A DNA stretch of 64,000 bases from Rugalucina vietnamica (taxonomy: Eukaryota > Mollusca > Bivalvia > Lucinida > Lucinidae). The position numbers and the translations under genes were made by a program. Positions 34,201-43,214 of the stretch are shown here, piece after piece. The stretch lies in the NCBI GenBank assembly GCA_964017185.1, contig OZ024870.1, positions 58,468,312 through 58,532,311 on the forward strand, in the 5' to 3' direction. The stretch's first letter is position 1. The number at the start of each line of letters is the position of its first letter. The notes under the pieces are model-generated. The model did no database searches. It saw nothing but the letters and a program-made list of their open reading frames with translations, and was not told the DNA's origin.

Positions 34201-37200
34201 TCGCTCATGCATTGGAATGGGAAAAAATAGGAAAATGTAATTAAATGGCAGAAAACTTGCTAGAAATGAGCAAATGGACAGAAGATTTATGTTTAAGAAA
34301 ATATTTTGGGTCCAGGGGGTTGTCTGCCCCTGCCCCGGGGCTATATACATGTATATGACCATAATATTGAAACATCTTCTTCTCTAAAACCGCTAGGGCA
34401 ATCAAGCCAAACTTTTTGTGGAGCATCCTTAGGAAGTGGGAATGAAAGTTTATATAAATGGTCAAGGTCACATGACCAAGATGGCCGCCATGGCTATAAA
34501 TAGCAAAAGCCTTTAAAAATCTTTTTCTCCAGAACCAGAAGGCCTATGATTTTGAAACTTGGCATGAAGCATCAGGCAATGGAGCTCTACAAAGTTAATA
34601 TAGATCGTGACCCTTGGATGACCTTGACCTATTTTATGGCAAGGTCAACTTAGGTCTCCCATGCATTTGAATGGGGAAAATTGTTAAAATGTCATTTGAA
34701 GGGCAAAACTTGCAGTAAATTGGCAAATGGACTGAAGTTTTATGTTTTCAAAAAGAAATTGACTCCAGGGGTTGCTCTGACCCAGCCCTGGGGTTATATA
34801 CATGTATATTACCATTCTAGTCAAACAAGTTTATTGGTACACTGTATATATCTCGGGTTTCAGGTGAGCGTTTACAGGACCATTGGTCCTCTGGTTTCTC
34901 ACCCACCAGACAAGCATATCCCTTTGTGTGCCTGTCTGGGATATTTCTGTCTCAGTACTAGTACAATTTTAGCTGTCTCAAAATGTCAATCATTTCTGTA
35001 TTCAGCTAATGTACACCTCATACTACTTCGATATAAGGAAGTGATGAGCTAGGTGTCAACTGTCAGAGACAAAAATAACCTATCAGGTGTTAATTTCAGG
35101 AAGATATCAAGAGAGTAATTGTAGTCTGCTATCCTCATAAAAATCTAAAAAAAAATAATTTTGCCGGGAATTTTGTGAATAAAACCAAATGATGATTTAA
35201 TATTTTTGTAAGGTGAGTGCAAATACAAAATTATTTTTATTTGTTTCACTGGCTAATTTGCATATTGTTTTATGTCCAAACAAAATGGCTGCCCGAACAG
35301 AACTTGAAGTCTATTCAGAGTCAATATGTTTTATAAGGTGGGTGAGAAAAATAATCAGTGATGGTGTTGAAGCCTGAACAAGGAAATCTCAGGCTCGTTT
35401 TCAGATTATTGGAGTCTCATCCTCAGCAGAGCCTCGGATGAGACTTGAATAATCTGAAAACTTGCCTGAGAGTTCCTTGTCTCGGAATCAACCCCATCAT
35501 AGATTCTTTTAATCTTGTTATAATGCTGATTGGATTGCTAACACGGAAATTGTCTTGGGCCATCACAATAGTGTTATAAAGAGGTTGTGGTGTACATGTT
35601 TACTTATTTGAGAATGTGCTTTAATACAGTTAAATACATGTACAGGAGTTGAAAATCTTGGCTTTGACAGATTTTGCAGTTTTGATTCCAGGTCTGAAAC
35701 CTGCTTTCAACTATATCTTATTGTTGCACATAAAGGAAAAGGAGCCTTGGCTTGATAATCTGGTTTTACGAGCAGGTCCGACACAAAAACGGCCTGTAAC
35801 AGTTACAGAAACAGACTAGAAGCTTGGAAGTTTGGATGTAAGAAGAAGAAGTATTGTACTGGCTATGTAGTGAAAACAAAGGCGCTGCTCAGCTGTGCCG
35901 TTACTGCACAGCTGATATGCATCTTTGTTTTGGCCAGTGCATTTTTAGCTCACCTGAGCCAAAGGCTCACAGGTGAGCTTATAGTTTACCCATGCTCCGT
36001 CGTCCGTCCGTCGTCCGTCCGTCGTTCACAATTTCAAAGATCTTCTCCTCTGAAACCGCTTGGCCAATCAAAGCCAAACTTCATGTGGAGCATCCTTAGG
36101 AAGGGGGAACGAAAGTTTATATAAATGGTTCAGGTCACATGATGAAGATGGCCGCCATGGCTATAAATAGCAAAAACCTTTAAAAATCTTCTTCTACAGA
36201 ACCAGTGGGCCGATTTCCACGAAACTTGGCATGTAGCATCGGGGACGCGGGCCCATTATAGTTTATATAAATCATGACCCTAGGATGACCTTGACCTATT
36301 TTACGGCAAGGTGAACTTAGGTCTCCAATGCATTTGAATGGGAAAAAATGGTAAAATGCTATTTAATGGGTAAAACTTACTGGGAATAGGCAAATGGACA
36401 GCAGATTAATGTTAATGGAAAATTTTAGCCCCTGGGGGGTTGTCTGCCCCTGCCTTGGGGCTATACACATGTATATTTCCATAATATTCAAACATCTTCT
36501 TCTCTAAGACCGCTAGGCCAATCAAAGCCAAACTTCATGTGGAGCATCCTTGGGAAGGGGGAATGAAAGTTTATATAAATGGTCAAGGTCCCATGATCAA
36601 GATGGCCGCCATGGCTATAAATAGCAAAAATGTTTAAAAATCTTCTTGTTCAGAACCAGAAGGCCTATGATTTTGAAACTTGGTGTGAAGCATCTGGGAA
36701 TGGAGCTCTACAAAGTTTATATAAATCATGACCTTGGGATGACCTTGACCTATTTTACGGCAAGGTCAACATGGGTCGCTCATGCATTGGAATGGGAAAA
36801 AATAGGAAAATGTAATTAAATGGCAGAAAACTTGCTAGAAATGAGCAAATGGACAGAAGATTTATGTTTAAGAAAATATTTTGGGTCCAGGGGGTTGTCT
36901 GCCCCTGCCCCGGGGCTATATACATGTATATGACCATAATATTGAAACATCTTCTTCTCTAAAACCGCTAGGGCAATCAAAGCCAAACTTTTTGTGGAGC
37001 ATCCTTAGGAAGAGGGAATGAAAGTTTATATAAATGGTCAAGGTCACATGACCAAGATGGCCGCCATGGCTATAAATAGCAAAAACGTTTAAAAATCTTC
37101 TTCTTCAGAACCAGAAGGCCTATGATTTTGAAACTAGGTATGAAGCATCTGGGAATGGAGCTCTACAAAGTTTATATAAATCATGACCCTGGGATGACCT

Positions 37201-38757
37201 TGACCTATTTTACGGCAAGGTCAACTTAGGTCTCCCATGCATTTGAATGGGAAAAAATAGGAAAATGTCATGTAATGGCAGAAAACTTGCTAGGAATGAG
37301 CAGATGGACAGACGATTTATGCTTATGAAAATATTTTAGGCCCAGGGGTTGTCTGCCCCTGCCCCGGAGCTATATACATGTAGATGACCATAATATTCAA
37401 ACAGCTTTTTCTCAGAAACTGCTTAGCCAATCAAAGCCAAACTTTATGTGGAGCATCCTTAGGAAGAGGAAATGAAAGTTTATATAAATGGTCAAGGTCA
37501 CATGACCAAGATGGCCGCCATGACTATAAATAGCATAAATTTTTAAAAATCTTCTTCTTCAGAACCAGAAGGCCTATGATTTTGAAACTTGGCATGAAGC
37601 ATTAAGGAACGGAGGTCTACAAAATTTATATAAATTATGACACTGGGATGACCTTGACCTATTTCACAGCAAGGTCAACTTAGATCGCCCATGCATTTGA
37701 ATGGAGAAAATTGTTAAGATGTCATTTGAAGGACAAAACTTGCAGTTAATTGGCAAATGGACTGAATTTTTATGATTTGAAAAAGACATTGAATCCAGGA
37801 GTTATTCTGACCCTGCCCTAGGGTTATATACATGCATTGTACCATTTTAGTCTAACAAGTTTATTGGTACATGTATATCTCAGGTCTCAGGTGAGCGTTT
37901 ACAGGACCATTGGTCCTCTGGTTGTTGATTTCTTATGCGGTGACTCAAATTTTATTTTTAACTACATTAAAAGAATACATGTTCTTATATTCTTACAGAT
38001 ATCCTATGGTGAAGTGAATTCCCTATGGCAGCTATTGCAGATTCATGAATTCCTGATGCTGTTCATCTTTCAAGGCAATTCTGTGTTTCCTGGGATAAAC
38101 TCTACATGCGGCAGACTGTATGCCTATGAGAAACCAAGTCATAGGGCATTATATGATATTTCATCAAAATCATTCCTAGATGTATTTTTAAAGCATCGTT
38201 ATCGTTGGTTTTTCCCAGAGTGGGAAAAGAGGGTTCATATTGCGTTGGGACTGATGGAGTATGCATCGTTGTCAATGGAAGAGGCGAATGCAAAGTTTTA
38301 TATGTGCGATTTTAGACCAACAAACTTTGGATATACAGAGTATTTTGAGATGAAAGTAACAAACCTTGAAAATATATACCCTGAATCATTGTTAGGTTCA
38401 TTATTACGCAAAAAGAAGTGTGTTAGCAACTCTGAATGTGTTGTAGGAAAATTTTGTCGCTCAAAGTGCAATAAAGAGACTCGTCGTTGCATGGGTACTA
38501 TATTAACTGTGGACCTGGTTAAGATATGTGAAATTGTTTCCGAGTATATATTGTACGATTCACCGCCAGTGGCCAAGTTCGATCTACAGCGATTAATCTC
38601 AAAATGCTCCAAGCTTCCCGAGATCATCAGAAATGAAGATACCTCAATGCTTCAAATGAAGCAAAATTTAATCATAGACGAATTGACTCAGATTTTATGG
38701 GATCTACTGAAAGACCGACCGAACAAATGGTTGTACAAGCCAGCAAGAGTATTATAG
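22075..38757 (+). CDS. DIPK1: DIPK1 (FAM69) family divergent kinase, four exons (gene-level entry)
   Basis: Exons 22075-22206, 23472-23579, 23975-24172 and 37999-38757 join in phase 0 to 398 residues plus stop; about 30 N-terminal residues are missing. Order: short basic N-part, one membrane segment (ACLFTLLCALCGFLFVWIFI), a Cys-rich segment with CDEYQQGLIAGTLCYDMC, then GLLYKVAQHRQ (candidate beta-3 lysine). An EF-hand loop DFNGDDMISYGE follows, then the kinase-like C-lobe with MCDFRPTNFGY (catalytic-loop Asp and Asn kept) and a Cys cluster C-x5-C-x5-C-x3-C-x6-C. DIPK1 proteins are type II membrane proteins of the ER/secretory pathway with a Ca-binding EF-hand inserted in a divergent kinase fold. 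The length fits the family. Oddities: the residue expected at the DFG aspartate is Asn, and the last intron is 13.8 kb of repeats. Which paralogue (A, B or C) it is cannot be told. Confidence 0.85.
22290..22845. repeat. Family I element, copy 1
   Basis: Matches 45285-45830 over its length. It opens TTATAACGCAAGGACTCTAA, carries ACAAAATGGCGGAAAG, and ends in a palindrome at 22690-22835 with arms CAATGACCAAAAATAAATGG and CATTTATTTTTGGTCATGGG. It lies in a DIPK1 intron. Confidence 0.75.
22846..23205. repeat. Local partial duplications next to family I
   Basis: CCAGATTGAACCAAAGTGAT and GTCCACATTGTCCAGACAGT each occur twice about 220 bp apart, as do fragments of the family I palindrome arm. The sequence is a small duplicated block. 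Confidence 0.6.
23208..23443. repeat. Family C MITE, copy 5
   Basis: A diverged copy. It is recognised by GCTCAAAACATACATTTTGG, GCGGTTCTAACGAGTAC and the end CATGTTTTCCTGATGA. Confidence 0.75.
23472..23579 (+). CDS. DIPK1: DIPK1 exon: Cys-rich luminal segment
   Basis: 108 bp, acceptor TTATCTTTCAG, donor TCG/GTGAGT. It codes CDEYQQGLIAGTLCYDMC and then IEQTFTLSGCVNDENGVS with four cysteines in a family-typical spacing. Confidence 0.8.
23714..23945. repeat. Family C MITE, copy 6
   Basis: GGAAAACATGTCCGTGAAAT to GCATGGGCAAGTTTTCAATA. The central GC hairpin has been lost. Confidence 0.75.
23975..24172 (+). CDS. DIPK1: DIPK1 exon: N-lobe and first half of the EF-hand
   Basis: 198 bp, acceptor TGTATTTTAG, donor ATG/GTAGGT. 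It codes VFSKHGLLYKVAQHRQ, a linker ITQRELWDLLQGFFTRTLG, and ends ALEMADFNGDDM, the first seven positions of an EF-hand loop. Confidence 0.85.
24265..24987. mobile_element. Inverted-repeat element with ACA duplication, holding a nested MITE
   Basis: The left end CTCCAACCGCTCTATAACAT continues to GGAACTCCTCGCCCAATCAA. The right end mirrors this with GATTGGACGAGGCAGTTCC and ends CATGGTTGGAG. ACA flanks both sides (24262-24264, 24988-24990). Confidence 0.7.
24312..24577. mobile_element. MITE nested in 24265-24987
   Basis: The arms of about 45 bp are GGTCCTGAGGTCATAAAACT...CAGCTGAG and CTCAGCTGAG...AGTTTTATAACCTCGGGACC. It has a GAGCTGAGC-rich subterminal part. Confidence 0.75.
25052..25287. repeat. 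Family A MITE, copy 8
   Basis: GAGCTGCAACTCTAAAAAAC to TCTCATGCGGTGGCTCA. The centre has the GTGCAGTAACTGCAC form. Confidence 0.85.
25357..26873 (+). mobile_element. Family B element B2 (array copy 1)
   Basis: 5' hairpin at 25362-25396, CCGT-rich tract, three internal units (starts near 25441, 25899, 26347), 3' end ACAGGACCATTGGTCCTCTG. Its left flank (ATATCAATACATTTTA) is unlike the left flank of the other four array copies. Confidence 0.85.
26919..27225. repeat. 307-bp palindromic insert present only in the first array unit
   Basis: The arms TCTAGATGGAAGTTTCCAAC and its complement span 26947-27053, with a GCTGAGCGGAACC/GGTTCCGCTCAGC core. The other spacers read straight from GTCTGGGA to TATTTCTGTCTCAG. 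It is either a MITE inserted in this unit or DNA lost from the others. Confidence 0.75.
27652..27770. repeat. Spacer palindrome (first of four)
   Basis: The arms CAAGGAAATCTCAGGC...TTCAGATTATT and their complement surround CTCATCCTCGGCAGAGCCTC. Copies recur at about 30222, 32800 and 35376 in the other spacers. Confidence 0.8.
28025..28228. repeat. Family A left part, array spacer 1
   Basis: GAGCCTTGGCTTGATAATCT up to TTTGTTTTGGCCAGTGCA, then family B begins. The same junction recurs at 30593-30796, 33167-33370 and 35742-35945. The matching right end is present only after the last B copy (37922-37945). Confidence 0.8.
28229..29744 (+). mobile_element. Family B element B3 (array copy 2)
   Basis: Three internal units. 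The 5' hairpin reads GGCTCACAGGTGAGCT, one base shorter than in B2. Confidence 0.85.
30797..32320 (+). mobile_element. Family B element B4 (array copy 3)
   Basis: Three internal units, nearly identical to B3. An extra CACTGTA precedes the 3' end, shared with B5. Confidence 0.85.
33371..34900 (+). mobile_element. Family B element B5 (array copy 4)
   Basis: Three internal units. The first half matches B6 and the second half matches B4, a mosaic pattern expected after unequal exchange. Confidence 0.8.
35946..37924 (+). mobile_element. Family B element B6 (array copy 5, longest)
   Basis: Four internal units (near 36026, 36482, 36938, 37393), then CAGGACCATTGGTCCTCTGG. It is followed directly by TTGTTGATTTCTTATGCGG and TGACTCA, the right end of a family A element. 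Confidence 0.85.
37999..38757 (+). CDS. DIPK1: DIPK1 terminal exon: second half of the EF-hand and kinase-like C-lobe
   Basis: Acceptor TATTCTTACAG; 252 codons plus TAG at 38755-38757. ISYGE completes the EF-hand loop. Further on come LYAYEKPSHRALYDI, MCDFRPTNFGY (Asp codon 38308-38310, Asn codon 38323-38325) and MKVTNLENIYPE. There Asn (AAC at 38362-38364) stands where relatives have the metal-binding Asp. A five-Cys cluster starts at KKKCVSNSEC. Frame sequence before 37999 is family B DNA and not coding. Confidence 0.88.
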   Translation: MSYGEVNSLWQLLQIHEFLMLFIFQGNSVFPGINSTCGRLYAYEKPSHRALYDISSKSFLDVFLKHRYRWFFPEWEKRVHIALGLMEYASLSMEEANAKFYMCDFRPTNFGYTEYFEMKVTNLENIYPESLLGSLLRKKKCVSNSECVVGKFCRSKCNKETRRCMGTILTVDLVKICEIVSEYILYDSPPVAKFDLQRLISKCSKLPEIIRNEDTSMLQMKQNLIIDELTQILWDLLKDRPNKWLYKPARVL

Positions 38758-38940
38758 ATGTTTTATATTTTCATTTAAAAGAATTGTCCCCTTTTTCTAC
38801 AATACTGTTATTTATTTACATAAATATTATTTTTATGCAATTCAGGAGGCCATATAAAAGGGTATTCATTGATTTTAATTCTAAGTGAAACCAAGCTTTT
38901 TGTAAATTGCTTCAGGACCTCAGATAGATCCCCATACATT
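38758..38940 (+). other. Presumed DIPK1 3' untranslated region
   Basis: AT-rich sequence after the stop. No AATAAA signal is seen before the next MITE. Confidence 0.4.
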
Positions 38941-39182
38941 ACGAAAACTTGTCCATGCAATAAACAGAGATGTTTTTAGCTATAAAAATTGAAAATTTTC
39001 AGCTGAAAAATTTTGATATTTTTCTTATTTTTGGTCAAAACATAGATCGTGGGTACACGTTCCCACAATCTATGTTTTGGATCAAAAATAAGAAAAATAG
39101 GTATACCCCTGCATACCCCAATTTGGCTATATAAATGTGGGGTTCAAGGGGGTATACCTTACATGAACATGTTTTCCTGATG
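38941..39182. repeat. Family C MITE, copy 7
   Basis: ACGAAAACTTGTCCATGCAA to AACATGTTTTCCTGATG, with a shortened centre (GTGGGTACACGTTCCCAC). Confidence 0.85.
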
Positions 39183-39252
39183 TCTAAAGATTTGGTCATG
39201 GAAATATTGCTACCACCATTCTTTCTCTTAGGCCGATTCGAGAAGAGTATTT

Positions 39253-39488
39253 GAGCCTCGACGCGAGAAAACCGGTCTTCGGGGTTTCCGACCAGGTCCG
39301 ACACAAACCGGCCTGTACAAGCTCAGAAAAGAGCTAGAAGCTTGAAATTTCGGATTTAAGTAGAAGAGGAATTGTACTATCCGAGTAGCGAAAACAAAGG
39401 CGCTGATCAGCTTCGCGGTAACCGCGAAGCTGATCTGCGCCTTTGTTTTCGCCTAGGCAAAAATCCGGTTTTCTCACGATGCGGCTCA
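39253..39488. repeat. Family A MITE, copy 10 (near-consensus)
   Basis: GAGCCTCGACGCGAGAAAAC to CTCACGATGCGGCTCA. The centre is CTTCGCGGTAACCGCGAAG. Confidence 0.9.
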
Positions 39489-39777
39489 TTTGTTAGTTTG
39501 GAGAGATGTGTACAGCAACTTTGTGGCTAAGATAAAAAACATTCTGACATCACCTCAGCTGTTTTGTTTGTTTTTTTTTTTGTTTTTTTTAACTGTGGTT
39601 TATGTTTTTGACCTCAACAAACATGTTTTGACCTCAACAAAGCATGTTAAAACCATGAGTATATAGTTCTATATAATCCAGAGCAGAGAAACCTCTTTGG
39701 ATGTATGTTAAAACCAGTTTTGGAGGTTTTATTCCTGAATTTAATATCATCAAATACACCTTTTTATCAGCTTAGTT

Positions 39778-39998
39778 GAGCCTTTGCATGAGAAAACCAA
39801 CAATTTGGGTTTCCGACCAGGTCAGACACAAACCAGCCTGTACAGTCACAGAAGCAGGATAGAAGCTTGAGATTTGGATATAAGAAGAATAGGGATTATA
39901 CTATCTGTTTAGGGAAAACAAATGGGCTGTTCAGCTTTGCGGTTACCGCGAAGCTGGTCCGCATATGCAAATTGTTGGTTTTCTGATGCGGTGGCTCA
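39778..39998. repeat. Family A MITE, copy 11
   Basis: GAGCCTTTGCATGAGAAAAC to TCTGATGCGGTGGCTCA. The centre is CTTTGCGGTTACCGCGAAG. Confidence 0.85.
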
Positions 39999-40069
39999 GT
40001 TTCAATCTGTATAATTGAATTTATTATATGACAAGTGATGAAATGTAGAGAAATATGTATAAAATATAA

Positions 40070-40142
40070 CCAATATTTGAAAAAGTTATATTATCACATG
40101 TGAAAATATAAAAAAAAGTTATATTTTCACATGTGAAAATAT
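40070..40142. repeat. Short inverted/direct repeats, CACATGTG
   Basis: AAAGTTATATTATCACATGT and AAAGTTATATTTTCACATGT are tandem near-copies, each holding the palindrome TTTTCACATGTGAAAA or a variant. Confidence 0.65.
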
Positions 40143-40341
40143 GAGATTTGGGAATACGCAAATTACGATTCCACCGTTTCATTTCTAATTTATACATAAC
40201 TAAATTGTTAAATCTATGCTATTGTTGACGCAATGAACGTTCACACAAAATAGCGACGTAATGACGTCATTTAAGATTTTGACGTCATATGCTTTAGCGC
40301 GCAACGTTACAATGACTACATGCAATATAATTAAAAGAAAA
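40143..40341. other. Interior of hairpin element, with two TGACGTCA octamers
   Basis: AT-rich DNA with TGACGTCA at 40262 and 40280 and GCGCAACGTTAC. It resembles the interior of the region at 9066-9929. Confidence 0.45.
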
Positions 40342-40488
40342 TTCAAGTTTTTGGAGTGAATATGAGTTTTATTTCATCTTGTGAAGTGAAAAATTATATA
40401 TTTCATTGGTGCCTTCGGCACTCATGAAATATAAATTTTTTTCACTTCACGAGATGAAATAAAACTCATATTCACTCCAAAAACTTGA
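40342..40488. repeat. 147-bp near-perfect hairpin (family G)
   Basis: The arms ATTCAAGTTTTTGGAGTGAA...CTTCATTTCA-type sequence and its complement meet at GGTGCCTTCGGCACTC. Right-arm CACGAGATGAAAT is shared with 9048-9065. Confidence 0.85.
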
Positions 40489-40632
40489 ATATCCTCTATT
40501 TATTTGAGTCACATGAAAAAGATCAGATGTTATAAGTGGTGCTTCTTATCTATCTTCATTTCTAATACACATACTTTGTATTAACACAGAAACATAAATG
40601 CAGGGTACCTATTTCATAATGATATTAGATTT

Positions 40633-40825
40633 GAGCCGCCTAGTGGGAAAACCAACAATGTGGTTCCCGAACAGGTCAGACACAAACCAACCTGTACAAG
40701 CACAGAAAAGAGCCAGAAGCTTGAAATTTCGGATTTAAGTAAAAGAGCAATTGTAGTATCCAAGTAGCGAAAACAAAGGCGCTGATCAGCTTCGCGGATT
40801 GTAGGTTTTCCCATGAGGCGGTTCA
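40633..40825. repeat. Family A MITE, copy 12 (internally deleted)
   Basis: GAGCCGCCTAGTGGGAAAAC to CCATGAGGCGGTTCA. One arm of the central palindrome is missing after CTTCGCGG. Confidence 0.85.
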
Positions 40826-41137
40826 TTTGTCTTCTAAGAGCATAAACACCATGATCTAGTCCAATATCATGCATTTGCATATTTATTTATTTTACAATTA
40901 TGTGTACTTTGAAAATGTTTGTGAGAATGTTTGTGAATATTCACAAATTTTATGCCTTGCTAATTTAAGGTTCTAGTTAATAAAGACTTTCTATATTAAG
41001 CCATAAATACCTCACTAACACTAGTTTGCAAAATCAAGACCTTGCGAGTAATTGAGAAATCTTCACAAAATTATAGTTGCCTGAAAAATTCTGAATTAAC
41101 AGTATTTATTGCATCACTTTATTCATTTTCTCAACAG

Positions 41138-41194
41138 TCGTTAGATGAAATACTACAAGCATCAAATGAAGTCACATTCTTTGTGTACCAGTAA
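41138..41194 (+). CDS. Possible orphan terminal exon
   Basis: A strong acceptor (TTCATTTTCTCAACAG) is followed by 18 codons, SLDEILQASNEVTFFVYQ, and TAA. The frame is in phase 0. No upstream partner exon was identified; it could be an alternative end of the DIPK1 transcript or chance. Confidence 0.25.
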   Translation, partial: SLDEILQASNEVTFFVYQ

Positions 41195-41362
41195 TGTCAA
41201 AGTTAGGTATAGATTGTTGTCATTACATAGGCACCAATTGACATTACATGCCGTACACATGCTGCCCCTCTCCTTTTATTGTACAAAATACTATGTATCT
41301 TAGTTTCTCTTTGCACTCTTTGGTGCTTAAATCTTCAAACATCATCAGAGCGTTTGTATTAT

Positions 41363-41555
41363 GAGCCTTGACGCACGAAAACCGGTCTTCAGGGTTTCCG
41401 ACCATGTCTGACACAAACCAGCCTGTGCAGATATAGAAAATGGCTAGAAGCTTGAAATTTCGGATTTAGGAAGAAGAGGAATTGATCTGTCCGTATAGCG
41501 ATCTGCTCCTTTGTTTTCGCTTAAGCAAAAATCCGGTTTTCTCATGAAGCGGCTC
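41363..41555. repeat. Family A MITE, copy 13 (centre deleted)
   Basis: GAGCCTTGACGCACGAAAAC to CATGAAGCGGCTC, with most of the palindrome lost. Confidence 0.8.
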
Positions 41556-42582
41556 TTATCAGAGTAACCAGTTTAAAATTGTATAAATCAAATATTGTGG
41601 TCTTCCATTCGTCATTTATTGTTTGTATTTTATAGAACAAATATATTTCATGTTCCTATTGAAGAGGTGTTTCTTTATTATCGTATATTGTCTATTTTAT
41701 ACAGTGGATTTATTCAGAAAAAGATAGGTTGTGTGTTTAATGATATTTCTTGAATGATATTTCTTGAATGTGTGTTTGCAATGATATACCCAGTATATAT
41801 ACTCAAGCTTTTCAGTGAAAAGGATTTCCTAGGATCAGTGAAGTTGAAACGGTATTCAAAGCTCTGGTATTTGTATGACTGTTGCTTCGAAAACTATAAA
41901 GCAGTTTTACATATATTGTTTTGTTTTTCCTTTTTAAGTACTAAAAACATTCCATAAATATGCTCAACGGCAAAAGTTTAGTCAGTGAAAATACATGTAA
42001 AATCCAATTTGGACGGTTTAAACCGCTATAGCTTCAAAACCCCTCGATAGTTTGGGATTAAAATTACCAGCCATAAAACTGTGAATAAACCGTAACGTTT
42101 CCAACAAAAATGATTGAAATATCGCATGCCGTTTTGCCATAGTGCATACACCAATTTTCGATCTTATTTTTAAATGAAAAGGGAGGTAATCTAAATAATG
42201 AATATTTGACATGTTATTTCTCGAGACAGTGGCTGAATTTTGAAAAGATTTTTTCGAATTTTTGTCACTGGCAACAACCTCTACCAGAAAGCGCTATTAA
42301 TCAAAGCGCCGATTTGATAATTTATCGGGTAATAAAAAAATGATGTTTTATGTAAAAGGCCAATGACTCTGTCAAAATTGACAACTTGTGGAGTTTCTTT
42401 CCAGAATTAGAAAGAGACTGACTTTGCAAATTCAATTAAAAGGGGAACATCTAAGGCAAGCGGCTGGTCATTATAATAATCGGGCTGGTCAAAGTTACTG
42501 ACTAAACATTTTCCTCTGAGTATATTATGAATTTAAATGGTCTTTTTGTGAAATTCTTCAGAATATCAGTAGTTGTATGCAA
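41556..42582. other. No supported gene
   Basis: AT-rich, with a small direct duplication TGATATTTCTTGAA(T) at 41741-41768. Short frames have no domain or splice context. Confidence 0.4.
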
Positions 42583-42778
42583 CACTCTAAGAGCACCAAG
42601 CACAATTACAATTGAGATGGGTTCAACAGTCTCACTTGTACATGTATCTACAGTTTGACTCAATAAGCACCTTTCAAAGTTTTAAACAGTTACACCAAGT
42701 TTAAAACCTACACCGTTTGTACTGATAAAGTTTATTGGAAACAAACTTGTCGTTTTCTTTCTTGGTGCTCTAAGGGTT
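42583..42778. repeat. MITE, 196 bp
   Basis: The inverted ends are CACTCTAAGAGCACCAAG and CTTGGTGCTCTAAGGG. Its interior includes TTTGAAAGG/CAAAGTTTT-type inverted blocks. Confidence 0.75.
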
Positions 42779-42875
42779 AATATGTTGTGTGTTGTTTTTT
42801 TTTTCAAGCCATATGTTGTTTAATAGAGAATACTCCTAGTGAAAACCAGTACTTATTTATGGATGTGTAATATTT

Positions 42876-43196
42876 GGAAAACTTGCCCATGCATTAAACA
42901 GAGAATGTTTTTTTTTTCAACTAAAAATTGGAAATTTCACCAGAAAAATTTTGATAATTTTAATAGTTATGCTCAAAACATAGATCATGGGTACACGTTA
43001 GAACCGCCTCGCCGAGGCGGTTCTAAGGCGAGGCGGTTCAGGCGGTTCTAAGGCGAGGCGGTTCTAACGAGTACCAACAATCTCTGTTTTGGAGCAAAAA
43101 TAAGAAAAATAGGTATACCCCTGCATACCCCAGTTTTACTATATAAAAGTGGGGTTTCAGGGGGTATTCATTGCAAGGACTTGTTTTCCTGATGAT
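42876..43196. repeat. Family C MITE, copy 8, with expanded central hairpin
   Basis: Normal ends (GGAAAACTTGCCCATGC / TTGTTTTCCTGATGA). The central GCGGTTCTAA/AGGCGAGGCG motif at 43000-43070 is repeated three times instead of forming one hairpin. Confidence 0.85.
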
Positions 43197-43214
43197 AAGA
43201 GTTTGTTATAAAAT

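Larger units (their letters stand above)
25357..37924 (+). repeat. Tandem array: five family B elements alternating with four spacers (unit about 2.57 kb)
   Basis: The 5' hairpin AGCTCACCTGAGCC starts the B copies at about 25361, 28229, 30797, 33371 and 35946; the last four steps are 2,568, 2,574 and 2,575 bp. The first unit is 2.87 kb because of an extra 307 bp. Long blocks of the third and fourth units are identical or nearly so by eye, indicating very recent duplication. Spacers hold a left half of a family A element, a palindrome and AT-rich DNA. The entire array lies in the DIPK1 intron between the two halves of the EF-hand. Confidence 0.9.

Noticed and set aside
28153-36124. An 84-codon frame appearing four times in near-identical form (28153, 30721, 33295, 35870)
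   Set aside because: It is the translation of the family A/family B junction of the array. The repetition reflects DNA duplication, not a gene family.
25441-37700. Regular repeats suggestive of a CRISPR-like array
   Set aside because: The units are about 455 bp with no short constant repeat/variable spacer pattern, in a spliced eukaryotic gene.
37837-37998. N-terminal 54 codons of the 306-residue frame ending at 38757
   Set aside because: This part translates the family B end and a family A end. The acceptor at 37998 and the EF-hand continuity with 24172 show that coding starts at 37999.
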